From Subtercola frigoramans (lineage in GTDB: Bacteria; Actinomycetota; Actinomycetes; Actinomycetales; Microbacteriaceae), in assembly GCF_016907385.1 (NCBI RefSeq), contig NZ_JAFBBU010000001.1, positions 806,001 through 870,000 of the forward strand: 64,000 bases of DNA, in the 5' to 3' direction. The position numbers and the translations under genes are program-made. Below are positions 1 to 8,836 of this stretch, in pieces (position 1 is the stretch's first letter; every line of letters starts with the position of its first letter). The notes below the pieces were generated by a model, which saw nothing but the letters and a program-made list of their open reading frames with translations, made no database searches and was not told the DNA's origin.

Positions 1-1571
<1,571 letters not shown>

Positions 1572-1605
1572 CACGTCACGAACCACGGATGCCGGGCATC
1601 CGTCG

Positions 1606-1654
1606 CTCACGAGAAGGGGCCGACCACCCACAGTGGTCGGCCCCTTCTCGTGAG
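1606..1654 (+). terminator. Rho-independent-like hairpin after clpC
   Basis: A perfect 22-bp inverted repeat (1606-1627 and 1633-1654) with a 5-nt loop starts 35 bp after the clpC stop codon. There is no long T tract, as is common for terminators in high-GC actinobacteria. Confidence 0.85.
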
Positions 1655-1775
1655 CAGGGTGGAAGAAAGTGACGCGAACTGTTCTCTCTCCCTCGGGGTG
1701 CAGCTGTTTGCGCCACTTTCTCCTTCGAGGCGGCGGCGTTTCGCGAATGGGGCGCCGGGCTGGGAGGATGGAGGG

Positions 1776-2315
1776 ATGACCAGCGCAGATATGTCCGCCG
1801 CCCGCCCCGAATCAGGGGCAATCACGGTACGGCGCGCGCGCACGAGCGATGTGCCGTGGATCCAGCGCTTGGTGGAGCCGCTCGTGCAGGAACGCATTCT
1901 GCTCGGCAAGGACTCTGTGGTGTTCTACGAAGCGGTGCAGGAGTTCCGCATCGCGGTCGACGCAGACGGCACTCCGATCGGTTGCGGCGCGCTTCACGTC
2001 TTCTGGGAAGATCTCGGCGAAGTCCGTACCCTCGCGGTCGACCGCGGCTGGCTGGGCAGGGGCGTCGGCCACGCGCTGCTGGATGCGATCGAGAACGACG
2101 CCCGCGAGCTCGGCCTCTCGCGCTTGTTCTGCCTCACCTTCGAGGTCGCGTTCTTCGAGCGGCACGGTTTTGTGGCCTCCCCCTTGGCGCTCGTCGCACC
2201 CGACGTCTACGCCGAGCTGGTGCGTTCACCCGACGAGGGTGTCGCCGAGTTCCTGGACCTCGCGCGCGTGAAGCCGAACACTCTCGGCAACACGCGCATG
2301 CTGAAGCACCTGTAG
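1776..2315 (+). CDS. argA: Amino-acid N-acetyltransferase (N-acetylglutamate synthase, actinobacterial ArgA type)
   Basis: This is a single-domain GNAT enzyme of 179 aa. The family transfers acetyl from acetyl-CoA to glutamate, the first step of arginine synthesis. GNAT features visible are the N-terminal ITVRRARTSDVPWI strand-helix, the acetyl-CoA pyrophosphate loop GWLGRGVGHAL, and a C-terminal VKPNTLGNTRMLKHL tail that resembles the short mycobacterial-type N-acetylglutamate synthases rather than the two-domain E. coli enzyme. I chose the ATG at 1776 because GGGAGGATGGAGGG lies just upstream; an in-frame start at 1650 would lie inside the clpC terminator hairpin. The next gene starts 10 bp downstream, so the two may be co-transcribed. 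Assignment to ArgA is by remembered resemblance. Confidence 0.8.
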   Translation: MTSADMSAARPESGAITVRRARTSDVPWIQRLVEPLVQERILLGKDSVVFYEAVQEFRIAVDADGTPIGCGALHVFWEDLGEVRTLAVDRGWLGRGVGHALLDAIENDARELGLSRLFCLTFEVAFFERHGFVASPLALVAPDVYAELVRSPDEGVAEFLDLARVKPNTLGNTRMLKHL

Positions 2316-2324
2316 AGGGCTGGT

Positions 2325-2804
2325 ATGGCGGGCTACCAGGTGTGCGTCTGTTACCTCACACGCGAGCGGCCGGATGGTCGCCGCGAGGTGCTGCTCGGCC
2401 GCAAGCTCACGGGGCTGGGCATCGGCAAGGTCGTCGGCCCGGGCGGCAAGATCGAGCTGGGCGAGAGTGCGCGCGAGGCAATCGTTCGGGAGGTCTGGGA
2501 GGAAACGGGCATCCGAGTCGCCCCGGACGACCTGAGGGAGGCGGGGTACCTGCGCTACGAGTTCCCGCACAAGCCTTCGTGGAGCCAGGATTCGACGGTG
2601 TTCGTGTGCGAGGTGTGGGAGGGTGAAGCTGTAGCGTCGGCCGAGCTTGTCCCCGAATGGTTCGCCCTCGACGAACTGCCGGTCGCGGAGATGTGGGACG
2701 ACGCGAAGCACTGGCTGCCGCGAGTGCTGGGCGGCGAGCGTGTCGACGCGTGGTTCTCGTTCAACGCCGACAACGCGACGGTCGCCGATTCGCTGATCCA
2801 ATGA
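2325..2804 (+). CDS. Nudix hydrolase, MutT/MTH1-like
   Basis: A 159-aa Nudix protein. The Nudix box is complete (GKIELGE, seven residues, then REVWEETGI), with the metal-binding glutamates in place. The pattern GPGGK before the box resembles MTH1/8-oxo-dGTP diphosphatase-like enzymes that clean the nucleotide pool, but substrate cannot be read from the motif. The gene lies 10 bp after the acetyltransferase gene and probably shares its transcript. It is followed immediately by an extragenic palindromic repeat. Confidence 0.88.
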   Translation: MAGYQVCVCYLTRERPDGRREVLLGRKLTGLGIGKVVGPGGKIELGESAREAIVREVWEETGIRVAPDDLREAGYLRYEFPHKPSWSQDSTVFVCEVWEGEAVASAELVPEWFALDELPVAEMWDDAKHWLPRVLGGERVDAWFSFNADNATVADSLIQ

Positions 2805-2815
2805 ACGGATGATGC

Positions 2816-2961
2816 GCTGGTTGAGTAGCGGGGCGCAGCCTCGCGTAGCGAAACCCCAAACGCGTGGGGGTTTCGATACGCCGCTGCGCAGCTACTCAAC
2901 CGGCGTCGAAACCGAGGTTCGTGGGGGTTTCGATGCGCCGATGCGCAGCTACTCAACCAGC
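2816..2961. repeat. GGTTGAGTAGC-type extragenic palindromic repeat, about 1.5 copies
   Basis: The arms GGTTGAGTAGC (2819-2829) and GCTACTCAACC (2891-2901) are inverted and enclose GAAACCCC/GGGGTTTCGATACGC inner arms. A second right half (about 2921-2961: GGGGGTTTCGATGCGCC then GCGCAGCTACTCAACCAGC) follows in direct repeat. This type of element is known from intergenic regions of Microbacteriaceae. Here its last bases encode the C-terminal residues and stop codon of the leftward hydrolase gene. Confidence 0.8.
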
Positions 2962-3989
2962 GTGGATGGGTGCGGAGCCGAGAGGAAGCGGCTGAGGAAC
3001 TTCACGAGGTCGTCGGTGGCGCGGTCGGCCGTTGACCTCATGATCAGCGGGTACGTCACCCAGCCGTGGGGCGCACCGGGATAGGTGATCAGCTCGACAT
3101 AGGTCTCGGCCTGCTGAAAACCACGTGCATAGGCGACGCCCTGGTCGCGCAGAACGTCGTGCTCGCCGACCTGCACGAGAGTGGGCGGCAGCCCGGCGAA
3201 CGAAACCGCCCTGAGTGGCGCAACCCGGATATCGCTTCGCTCGGGCGCCGACTCGTCTGAACCGAGGTAGTAGTCGAAGAACGCAGCCATGTCGTCCCTG
3301 TGCAGAACGGGCTTGTCGGAATTCTCGCGCATCGACTCATCGTCGAGCGTCGTGTCGGTCACCGGGTAGATCAGCCCCTGGGCGGCGATGGGTGGGCCCG
3401 AGCGGTCACGGGCCAGCAACGTCAGCACGGCCGAGAGGTTGCCGCCCGCGCTGTCGCCGATCACTGCGAGGCGATTCGGGTCGACACCGAGCTCCACATC
3501 GTTGGCAGACACCCACTCCAAAGCGGCGTAACAGTCGTCGACTGCTGCGGGAAACGGATGCTCGGGGGCCAGCCGGTAGTCGACGGCTACCACGACCGCT
3601 CCCAGCCGGGCCGCCACCCTGCTGGGAAGCCAGTCGCACATGTCGAGCCCGCCGAAGAGCGTCCAGCCGCCGCCGTGCAGATAGATCACGACCGGCAGTG
3701 GCGCGGGAGGGAGGCCCGCCGAGGTATCTCCCGATGCCCGCGGTCGGTAGATGCGCACGGGGATGGTGTGACCGTTCAGTGACGGCACAGACCAATCCTC
3801 TACCGTGGTGCCCGGTTGACGGGAACCGAAGAGCATCCGGCGAACCGGCGCCGGCACGTGCCGCATCGTCTGGTTGTGGGCGATGTCTGCCGGGCTCATT
3901 GTGGCGATGTGCATCGAGCGGAAGCGGTCCATGAACCAACCCCAGGCGCGAACGCGCGCCGGGATCGGGGTCGGCATCGACTTCGTCAT
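2949..3989 (-). CDS. Alpha/beta hydrolase, hormone-sensitive-lipase (HSL) family esterase
   Basis: A 346-aa serine esterase/lipase. Visible are the HSL oxyanion motif HGGGW (residues 105-109), the nucleophile elbow GDSAGG (Ser180), the acid loop around GEHDVLRDQG and the catalytic His in PGAPHGW. No signal peptide is seen, so it is probably cytoplasmic. It is the last gene of a leftward five-gene operon. Its ATG overlaps the stop of the upstream gene by 4 bp. Its final residues TLVE and its stop are encoded by the extragenic repeat, so the original C-terminus may have been replaced. The substrate is unknown; in context it could release a product from an ester intermediate. Confidence 0.88.
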   Translation of the reverse strand: MTKSMPTPIPARVRAWGWFMDRFRSMHIATMSPADIAHNQTMRHVPAPVRRMLFGSRQPGTTVEDWSVPSLNGHTIPVRIYRPRASGDTSAGLPPAPLPVVIYLHGGGWTLFGGLDMCDWLPSRVAARLGAVVVAVDYRLAPEHPFPAAVDDCYAALEWVSANDVELGVDPNRLAVIGDSAGGNLSAVLTLLARDRSGPPIAAQGLIYPVTDTTLDDESMRENSDKPVLHRDDMAAFFDYYLGSDESAPERSDIRVAPLRAVSFAGLPPTLVQVGEHDVLRDQGVAYARGFQQAETYVELITYPGAPHGWVTYPLIMRSTADRATDDLVKFLSRFLSAPHPSTLVE

Positions 3990-5119
3990 GACACGACGTC
4001 TGTCAGGCGCGGTGACCGTGGCACCTCGCCGCTCGGCACGCCCACGCTGAAGACGGCCAGCGCCACGTCGCTCCGGCCGAGCGAGAGGCGTTTTCGCAAG
4101 AGCCCATGCGCGAGTGGCGAGTCGATCAGCTCGGAGTGCGGTGACACCGCGAGCCCCCGGGTGAACGCGTGCAGCCAGAGGCGCTGCAGAACGCGCCCAG
4201 CGTCGAGCACGTCGGGCTCGGCGATGCCGATGCTGCTGTCCATCGCAGCGGTGACGCGGGGCGCGTCGTCGAGAGCCGCGAGACGCGCATTGGCGACAAG
4301 CACGAGATGCGTCGGGGAGTCGGGTGAACTCTCGGCGAGCGACAAGGCGAGGGGTCGGAGGCTCCGGGCCCGCTCGAGCGACTCTGAGGCCCCGCCGATG
4401 ACGCCGGCTACACCCAGCAGCGGGTCACGCAGGTGTCGTCGCCGCGTGGCAGGGGCCGCCAGCCTCGCCAGGGGCCGCGGCAGGCCGAGCATCACATCGG
4501 TCATGCCGTCGAGCCGGTATCTCGGGTGTTTCGGGTCGAGCCGCAGCCACGAGAGCAGCTCCTTCGCCACGCTCGGCCGCGATGCGGTGAACGCGATGCC
4601 GAGCCGGCTGAGGTACGCCATCGCCCGGTCGTCGAGCCGCCGAACACTCAGCCACGGTGGCAGGTCGACGTCGACGAGGTCGTCCCAGGTCTCCGGATGC
4701 CCGGCGAGCCGCCCGCGGAACACACCCCTCTGGCGAACATCGTCGGCGCTGAATGGTGAAGTTCCAACCGGCGAGCCCGTGCCGGCCTCACGCGGCCGGA
4801 GCGTCACCCTCAGCACTGGCGATGACGGGTCTGCCCGCCCCACCACCGGTAACTCCTCCAGCCGTTCGAGGGCGGGGAGCGCCTCGACGGAGACATCGAA
4901 CCTGAGCTCAGAAGCGCCGATTGCGAAACTCTCGACCCAGGCGCCGAGCGCGAGCACGACGTCCCGAAAACTGGGGTCGCCCGCCGGCAGGGTGCGGCTG
5001 GGCACGACCGAGACCTCCACCGACGTCTCGGAGACGATGCGGGCAGACCACGGTTGCGTGTTGTGCGCCGATGGCGCGCGGCTCGCCAGCAGAATCAGGT
5101 CGTCGAGCAGCGTGCTCAT
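3986..5119 (-). CDS. Acg/nitroreductase-like protein
   Basis: A 377-aa protein with the N-terminal signature RAPSAHNTQPW (residues 13-23), typical of the Acg branch of the FMN-binding nitroreductase fold. The C-terminal half has SGVP-like and RLWLHAFTRGLAVSPHSE segments, where nitroreductase-fold proteins carry the second half of the flavin site (LQNLLLAA...GL.. type). Acg proteins are often poor nitroreductases and may only bind flavin. The gene overlaps both neighbours by 4 bp. It may act as a redox step in the unassigned pathway of this operon. Confidence 0.65.
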   Translation of the reverse strand: MSTLLDDLILLASRAPSAHNTQPWSARIVSETSVEVSVVPSRTLPAGDPSFRDVVLALGAWVESFAIGASELRFDVSVEALPALERLEELPVVGRADPSSPVLRVTLRPREAGTGSPVGTSPFSADDVRQRGVFRGRLAGHPETWDDLVDVDLPPWLSVRRLDDRAMAYLSRLGIAFTASRPSVAKELLSWLRLDPKHPRYRLDGMTDVMLGLPRPLARLAAPATRRRHLRDPLLGVAGVIGGASESLERARSLRPLALSLAESSPDSPTHLVLVANARLAALDDAPRVTAAMDSSIGIAEPDVLDAGRVLQRLWLHAFTRGLAVSPHSELIDSPLAHGLLRKRLSLGRSDVALAVFSVGVPSGEVPRSPRLTDVVS

Positions 5120-6255
5120 CGCAGTCCCTTCCGGTAGAACGTGTAGCCGTGCAGGGGGTGACCGCCGAACCGGGTGTACTGGGCCGTCGAGGCAAAATTA
5201 CCGCGTGCCACATAGGTCGATCGAAGTCGCGAATAGCCCGCCTCGGCGAGGTTCGCCTGCAGCTGGCGGCTGAGCAGCGTGAGAATGCCCTGGCCCTGCC
5301 GGGTGGGTTCTGTTCCCTGGATGACGAGCACAGCATCCGTTCGGTATTTCTGGCGCGTGAGCAGCAGCTGCACCTGCCGAAGGCCAGAGAGACGGCCGCC
5401 CACCTTCTGCACGAACCCGGTGATGTCGGGGATGACCAGCACAAATGCTACGGGCACGGATGATCGGGCATCCCTGGCCAGCAGAAGCAGCTTCTCGTCG
5501 AGCAGGAAGGCCAGCCCATCGGTGGCGGCCGCCATCTCTGCCGGGGTGATCGGCGTGTAGTACGGCAGCTGCTCGAACGAGGAGTTCAGCAGGGTGAGCA
5601 GTTCGGGGATGAGCCGCGACACGCGCCGCCTCGAGCCGTACTCGAGTACGAGCCCGGCCTCGGCCCACTCTGCCGCGCGAGGAGCGACAGCATTCGCTTG
5701 CGCGACATCGACGACCCAGGTGTCGGCCTCGCCCCAGCGCTCGAAGCCCTCAGCCTCGTAGACGAGGGGAACCCACTCCTCGTTCCAGGCCGAATCGATG
5801 AATCCGCGCTGTTCGAACCCCGAGGTGATCACGCCGCCGGCCTGGTTCGGCAGCAGGGTGACCGGGCCGAAGAGCGCGTCGAACGGAGGCGATGATGTTG
5901 TTACCGCGCCTGTGCCTGTGGAGGCGGCATGCGCAGTGAAGTATTCGAAAAGCGCGCTCGCCGCTTCGCCGTCGCGGAACTCGGTCGCGCCGAAGAGCAG
6001 CAGCTTCTCGCCGAGCTTCGCGTCGAGTCGCGCATCGGTGTGCAGTGTGCTGCGGCCGACCACCTCGCCGCCGGCGTCACGGGCGATGACGAGTTCGACT
6101 GGTTCGGGGTGGGGGCTGGTTCCCCTGTGCCACGACCGGATGCTCGACTCCAGTAACGGCACAGCCAGGTCTCGCGGCTGCACACGCAGCGGCATGGCGA
6201 TGAACTCACGGAGTTGTTTCTCGCTGCGGACCCGTTCGACCGTGACCGCGTTCAT
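5116..6255 (-). CDS. GNAT-like acyltransferase, uncharacterised
   Basis: A 379-aa protein that I recognise only at fold level. The N-terminus (PLRVQPRDLAVPLLES...) and the C-terminal part with RQGQGILTLLSRQLQANLAEAG resemble the tandem GNAT arrangement, with the RQGQG turn in the position of an acetyl-CoA/acyl-CoA pyrophosphate loop. The C-terminal GGHPLHGYTFYRKGL also fits a GNAT final strand. Both ends overlap neighbours by 4 bp. The substrate is not predictable; acyl transfer from a CoA ester or acyl-adenylate made by the first operon gene is a guess from context. Confidence 0.5.
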   Translation of the reverse strand: MNAVTVERVRSEKQLREFIAMPLRVQPRDLAVPLLESSIRSWHRGTSPHPEPVELVIARDAGGEVVGRSTLHTDARLDAKLGEKLLLFGATEFRDGEAASALFEYFTAHAASTGTGAVTTSSPPFDALFGPVTLLPNQAGGVITSGFEQRGFIDSAWNEEWVPLVYEAEGFERWGEADTWVVDVAQANAVAPRAAEWAEAGLVLEYGSRRRVSRLIPELLTLLNSSFEQLPYYTPITPAEMAAATDGLAFLLDEKLLLLARDARSSVPVAFVLVIPDITGFVQKVGGRLSGLRQVQLLLTRQKYRTDAVLVIQGTEPTRQGQGILTLLSRQLQANLAEAGYSRLRSTYVARGNFASTAQYTRFGGHPLHGYTFYRKGLR

Positions 6256-7157
6256 CGCTCGTCACCCCCCGACGATGAGGCTGCCGCGGGTCCTGCGGCC
6301 GACGCTTCCGTGCCAGGCAATGCGGCTCCTGTCGTCACGTCTGTCGATGCAGTGTGGATGCGGATGTACCCGCCTGTTCCGTTGCGGGTGCCATCCGTGA
6401 TCCACTGCATGAGCTGGCGGTGGGCCGGGAGCCTCGCGAACGCCAGAAGGTCGTCGCGGCCCGCGAAGAATGCCAGGGTGCCGAGCGTGAACGGGGCCTC
6501 CCAGTACACGGTGTGCCACACGTAGCCGCGAAGGTGTTTCATGCGGGCGACCATGGGGTACCATGTGCGCGACAGCACCAGCCAGGAACCGAGCCCGCGG
6601 TACTTCGTCGCACCGATGAACATGGCGTGGGCATCGCTGAGCGGTCGGGGCTCGTGTGTGGTGCGGCCGGAGGAGGGGTGTGATCGAGTCGACCCCGGCG
6701 CCGCCACCCGGGGCGGGGTCGTGCCGTGGGCCTGTTCAGTAGAGGTCGGAGTGAAGTGCTCGATGTGGGCCATGACGTTCGACTCCGCACGCCAGACTCC
6801 GTTGCTGTAGCCGCTCGGCTCGGCATTCAGCACTCGGGTCCGCCATCCGCCGTGCTCTGCAGCACGAGGTTGCGGTGGAGGTGAGCTCGTGGCGGAGTGA
6901 GTCCCGGCCGTGTTGTTCAGTGACTCCGCAAAGACGGTGGCATCACGTGCCGTGGCGAAGCAGACGATCGCGCCGGACGTGCGCTCGCCACCGCGGCCAC
7001 TTCGCCGGAACGACGTCAGCCAGACGAATCCCGCCGCGCCGCGCGCACTCCTGACGACCGAGCGCCCGCTCGCTCCGGCACCTCGCGTGTGTTCGACGAT
7101 CAGGATCGCGCCGGCCCTTGCCTGTGGCGGTGCCTTCGAGAAATCGGTGGTCCGCAT
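6252..7157 (-). CDS. Hypothetical protein with CrtA/ABM-like (monooxygenase-type) C-terminal domain
   Basis: A 301-aa protein in two parts. Residues 1-75 or so and residues about 175-275 each look like a ferredoxin-fold half; the latter has MFIGATKYRGLGSWL and TLGTLAFFAGRDDLLAFA followed by H and WI. This resembles spheroidene-monooxygenase-like or antibiotic-biosynthesis-monooxygenase-like proteins. Between them is about 90 residues of Pro/Ser/Thr-rich sequence that looks unstructured. The ATG overlaps the upstream stop by one base (TGATG), and the 3' end overlaps the next gene by 4 bp. Assignment is by pattern only; it may not be an enzyme. Confidence 0.45.
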   Translation of the reverse strand: MRTTDFSKAPPQARAGAILIVEHTRGAGASGRSVVRSARGAAGFVWLTSFRRSGRGGERTSGAIVCFATARDATVFAESLNNTAGTHSATSSPPPQPRAAEHGGWRTRVLNAEPSGYSNGVWRAESNVMAHIEHFTPTSTEQAHGTTPPRVAAPGSTRSHPSSGRTTHEPRPLSDAHAMFIGATKYRGLGSWLVLSRTWYPMVARMKHLRGYVWHTVYWEAPFTLGTLAFFAGRDDLLAFARLPAHRQLMQWITDGTRNGTGGYIRIHTASTDVTTGAALPGTEASAAGPAAASSSGGDER

Positions 7158-8734
7158 CAGGCGGCCCCCCGATCATCCGCGTCCACCAGGTAAACATTCT
7201 TGATCTTGCTAGACCCGCCGGCGAACACCCCGGTGCCGTGCGGGTGCACCTCGATGCGCACGTCGGAGGCGGTCGGGTCTTCTTCGAGCGACTGCGCGAT
7301 GTCTCGCGACACGCTGGCCAGATGCGCGAGCACTCCCGCAGCGGATCGCTCCCGCAACTCGGCGACGGCCTTCTCGTCGAGCTCGGCGTCGGCCCGCAAC
7401 TGCAGGTGGATGACCGGCCGCTGTTCGAGGTCGCCGATGTCGAGCAGGCTCAGTTTGAACGACTCGATCGCGTTGGCGTGGGGGTTGTTCTGGTACAGGC
7501 CGTTCTCCACATCGAGCGGGTAGATGTTCGCGCCCATGTAGGAGATCGTCGAATCCTTACGGCCGAAGAGCAGCACGAACGGCAGCTTCATGCGCTGGAT
7601 GGCGAAAGCCCGCTCGAAGGCAAGGGCGAGGCGCGGAAACTGGCTGACGTAGCCCTGCATCTCGGGGAACGTGACGATCGAGGCCTCGTCGCCGATGTTG
7701 TAGCGCACCTTGGGGCTCATGATCGCGGTCGAGTTGAGCGTGACGAGAAGTTCACCGGCGTCGGTGGTCTCGAGGTAGGTCTCGAGCGGGTTGTACTGGA
7801 AGATCATCGGGGTGCGTTCTTCGCCATCACCGAGCACGAGGGTGCGCAACGCGGGATTGGCCACCAGGCTCCGGCGCAGCCACACCGAGAGGTCGCTCTC
7901 GCCCGCCATGCCGATGGTCAGGTCAGAGGCCCCGTACCCCGAATACACGCGAGAGAAGCGTTTCTCGATGTAGTCGCGGAGGCCCTCGGTCAGCGCTTCG
8001 CCACCGACGAAGCCGTTGAGGTCGTGGGCGTCCCAGTCGAAACCTTCGGCATCGAGCCGGTCACGCAGGTGCTTGAGAAAGGGCGGGTAGGCGCTGATGA
8101 GATAGGTGTAGCCCGGCCCGAAGTGACGCAGGGTGTCGACGATCTTGTCGATGTCGGGGCCGGTGTTCTTCACCATGGCGACCTTCGACATGGCGAGCCC
8201 TGTGTTGGTTCCGGTCGCCCAGGCGCCCATCGAGAAGGCATTGATGCAGAACAGCTTTCGAGAGCCGAAGAGCAGGGTGATGTAGCCGGCCACGTTCTTG
8301 TGCACGGTCGCGAGTTCCTGTTTGGAGCGCATCCAGTTGTAGGGCTTGCCGCTGGACCCGCTCGACTCGTCGACGACCGTGCCAACGGTGACGATCTCGC
8401 CGTTCCAGCACCTCGAGGCCTCCGGGTAGCGGTCGACGTACTCCTTCTTCGAGGTGGGCGAGTAGGCGCCCAGCCTCCACCAGCGAAACCGGAATCCGTT
8501 CTCGTTCTGGTACTGCCGGTACGCCGGCACGTCGAGATAGGCCTGCTGGCAGATCATCCATGCGTTGATTCGCGCGAAGCGCTCGAATGACGGCTGGTAG
8601 TGCCGCGCGGTGAAGCGCCAGAGCGCCGGGTGCAGGCGATAGACGCTGTAGAACGCCGTCACCCCGGCCGTGGCGACGCGGAGTGCGGCCTGACGCAGCT
8701 GCTGCCGGCGAAGCGGAACGGGTTGAGTGAGCAT
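7157..8734 (-). CDS. PaaK-like adenylate-forming enzyme
   Basis: A 525-aa member of the phenylacetate-CoA ligase/coenzyme-F390-synthetase branch of the ANL superfamily, which activate carboxylic acids as acyl-adenylates and then transfer them, often to CoA. The P-loop is ESSGSSGKP (residues 123-131). GGEAL and SGYGASD correspond to the adenine-binding motifs, and YNIGDEA contains the Asp that contacts ribose. It is the first gene of the leftward operon. No carrier-protein gene is nearby. The start ATG has no clear Shine-Dalgarno sequence, so the message may be leaderless. The acid it activates is unknown. Confidence 0.8.
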   Translation of the reverse strand: MLTQPVPLRRQQLRQAALRVATAGVTAFYSVYRLHPALWRFTARHYQPSFERFARINAWMICQQAYLDVPAYRQYQNENGFRFRWWRLGAYSPTSKKEYVDRYPEASRCWNGEIVTVGTVVDESSGSSGKPYNWMRSKQELATVHKNVAGYITLLFGSRKLFCINAFSMGAWATGTNTGLAMSKVAMVKNTGPDIDKIVDTLRHFGPGYTYLISAYPPFLKHLRDRLDAEGFDWDAHDLNGFVGGEALTEGLRDYIEKRFSRVYSGYGASDLTIGMAGESDLSVWLRRSLVANPALRTLVLGDGEERTPMIFQYNPLETYLETTDAGELLVTLNSTAIMSPKVRYNIGDEASIVTFPEMQGYVSQFPRLALAFERAFAIQRMKLPFVLLFGRKDSTISYMGANIYPLDVENGLYQNNPHANAIESFKLSLLDIGDLEQRPVIHLQLRADAELDEKAVAELRERSAAGVLAHLASVSRDIAQSLEEDPTASDVRIEVHPHGTGVFAGGSSKIKNVYLVDADDRGAA

Positions 8735-8836
8735 GGTTCACATTATCTCGCGGTGCTGCCGAATCACACAGGGTTCTAAACCCTACAGCCGGTCTATTCT
8801 TGATCGGGAGTGCGGGTTGCCAGAAGGAGTACCAGA
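8735..8836. promoter_or_regulatory. Divergent promoter region with a 15-bp palindrome
   Basis: About 100 bp separate the start of the leftward operon from ptsI. In its centre AGGGTTCTAAACCCT (8770-8784) is a perfect 6-bp inverted repeat with a 3-bp spacer, placed to control both directions. No regulator gene adjoins it, so the cognate protein is unknown. A Shine-Dalgarno sequence AGAAGGAG for ptsI lies at about 8822-8829. Confidence 0.55.

Noticed and set aside
7118..8590. Long plus-strand frame (about 490 codons) opposite the PaaK-like gene
   Set aside because: It is a high-GC antisense shadow; the minus strand carries recognisable adenylation motifs.
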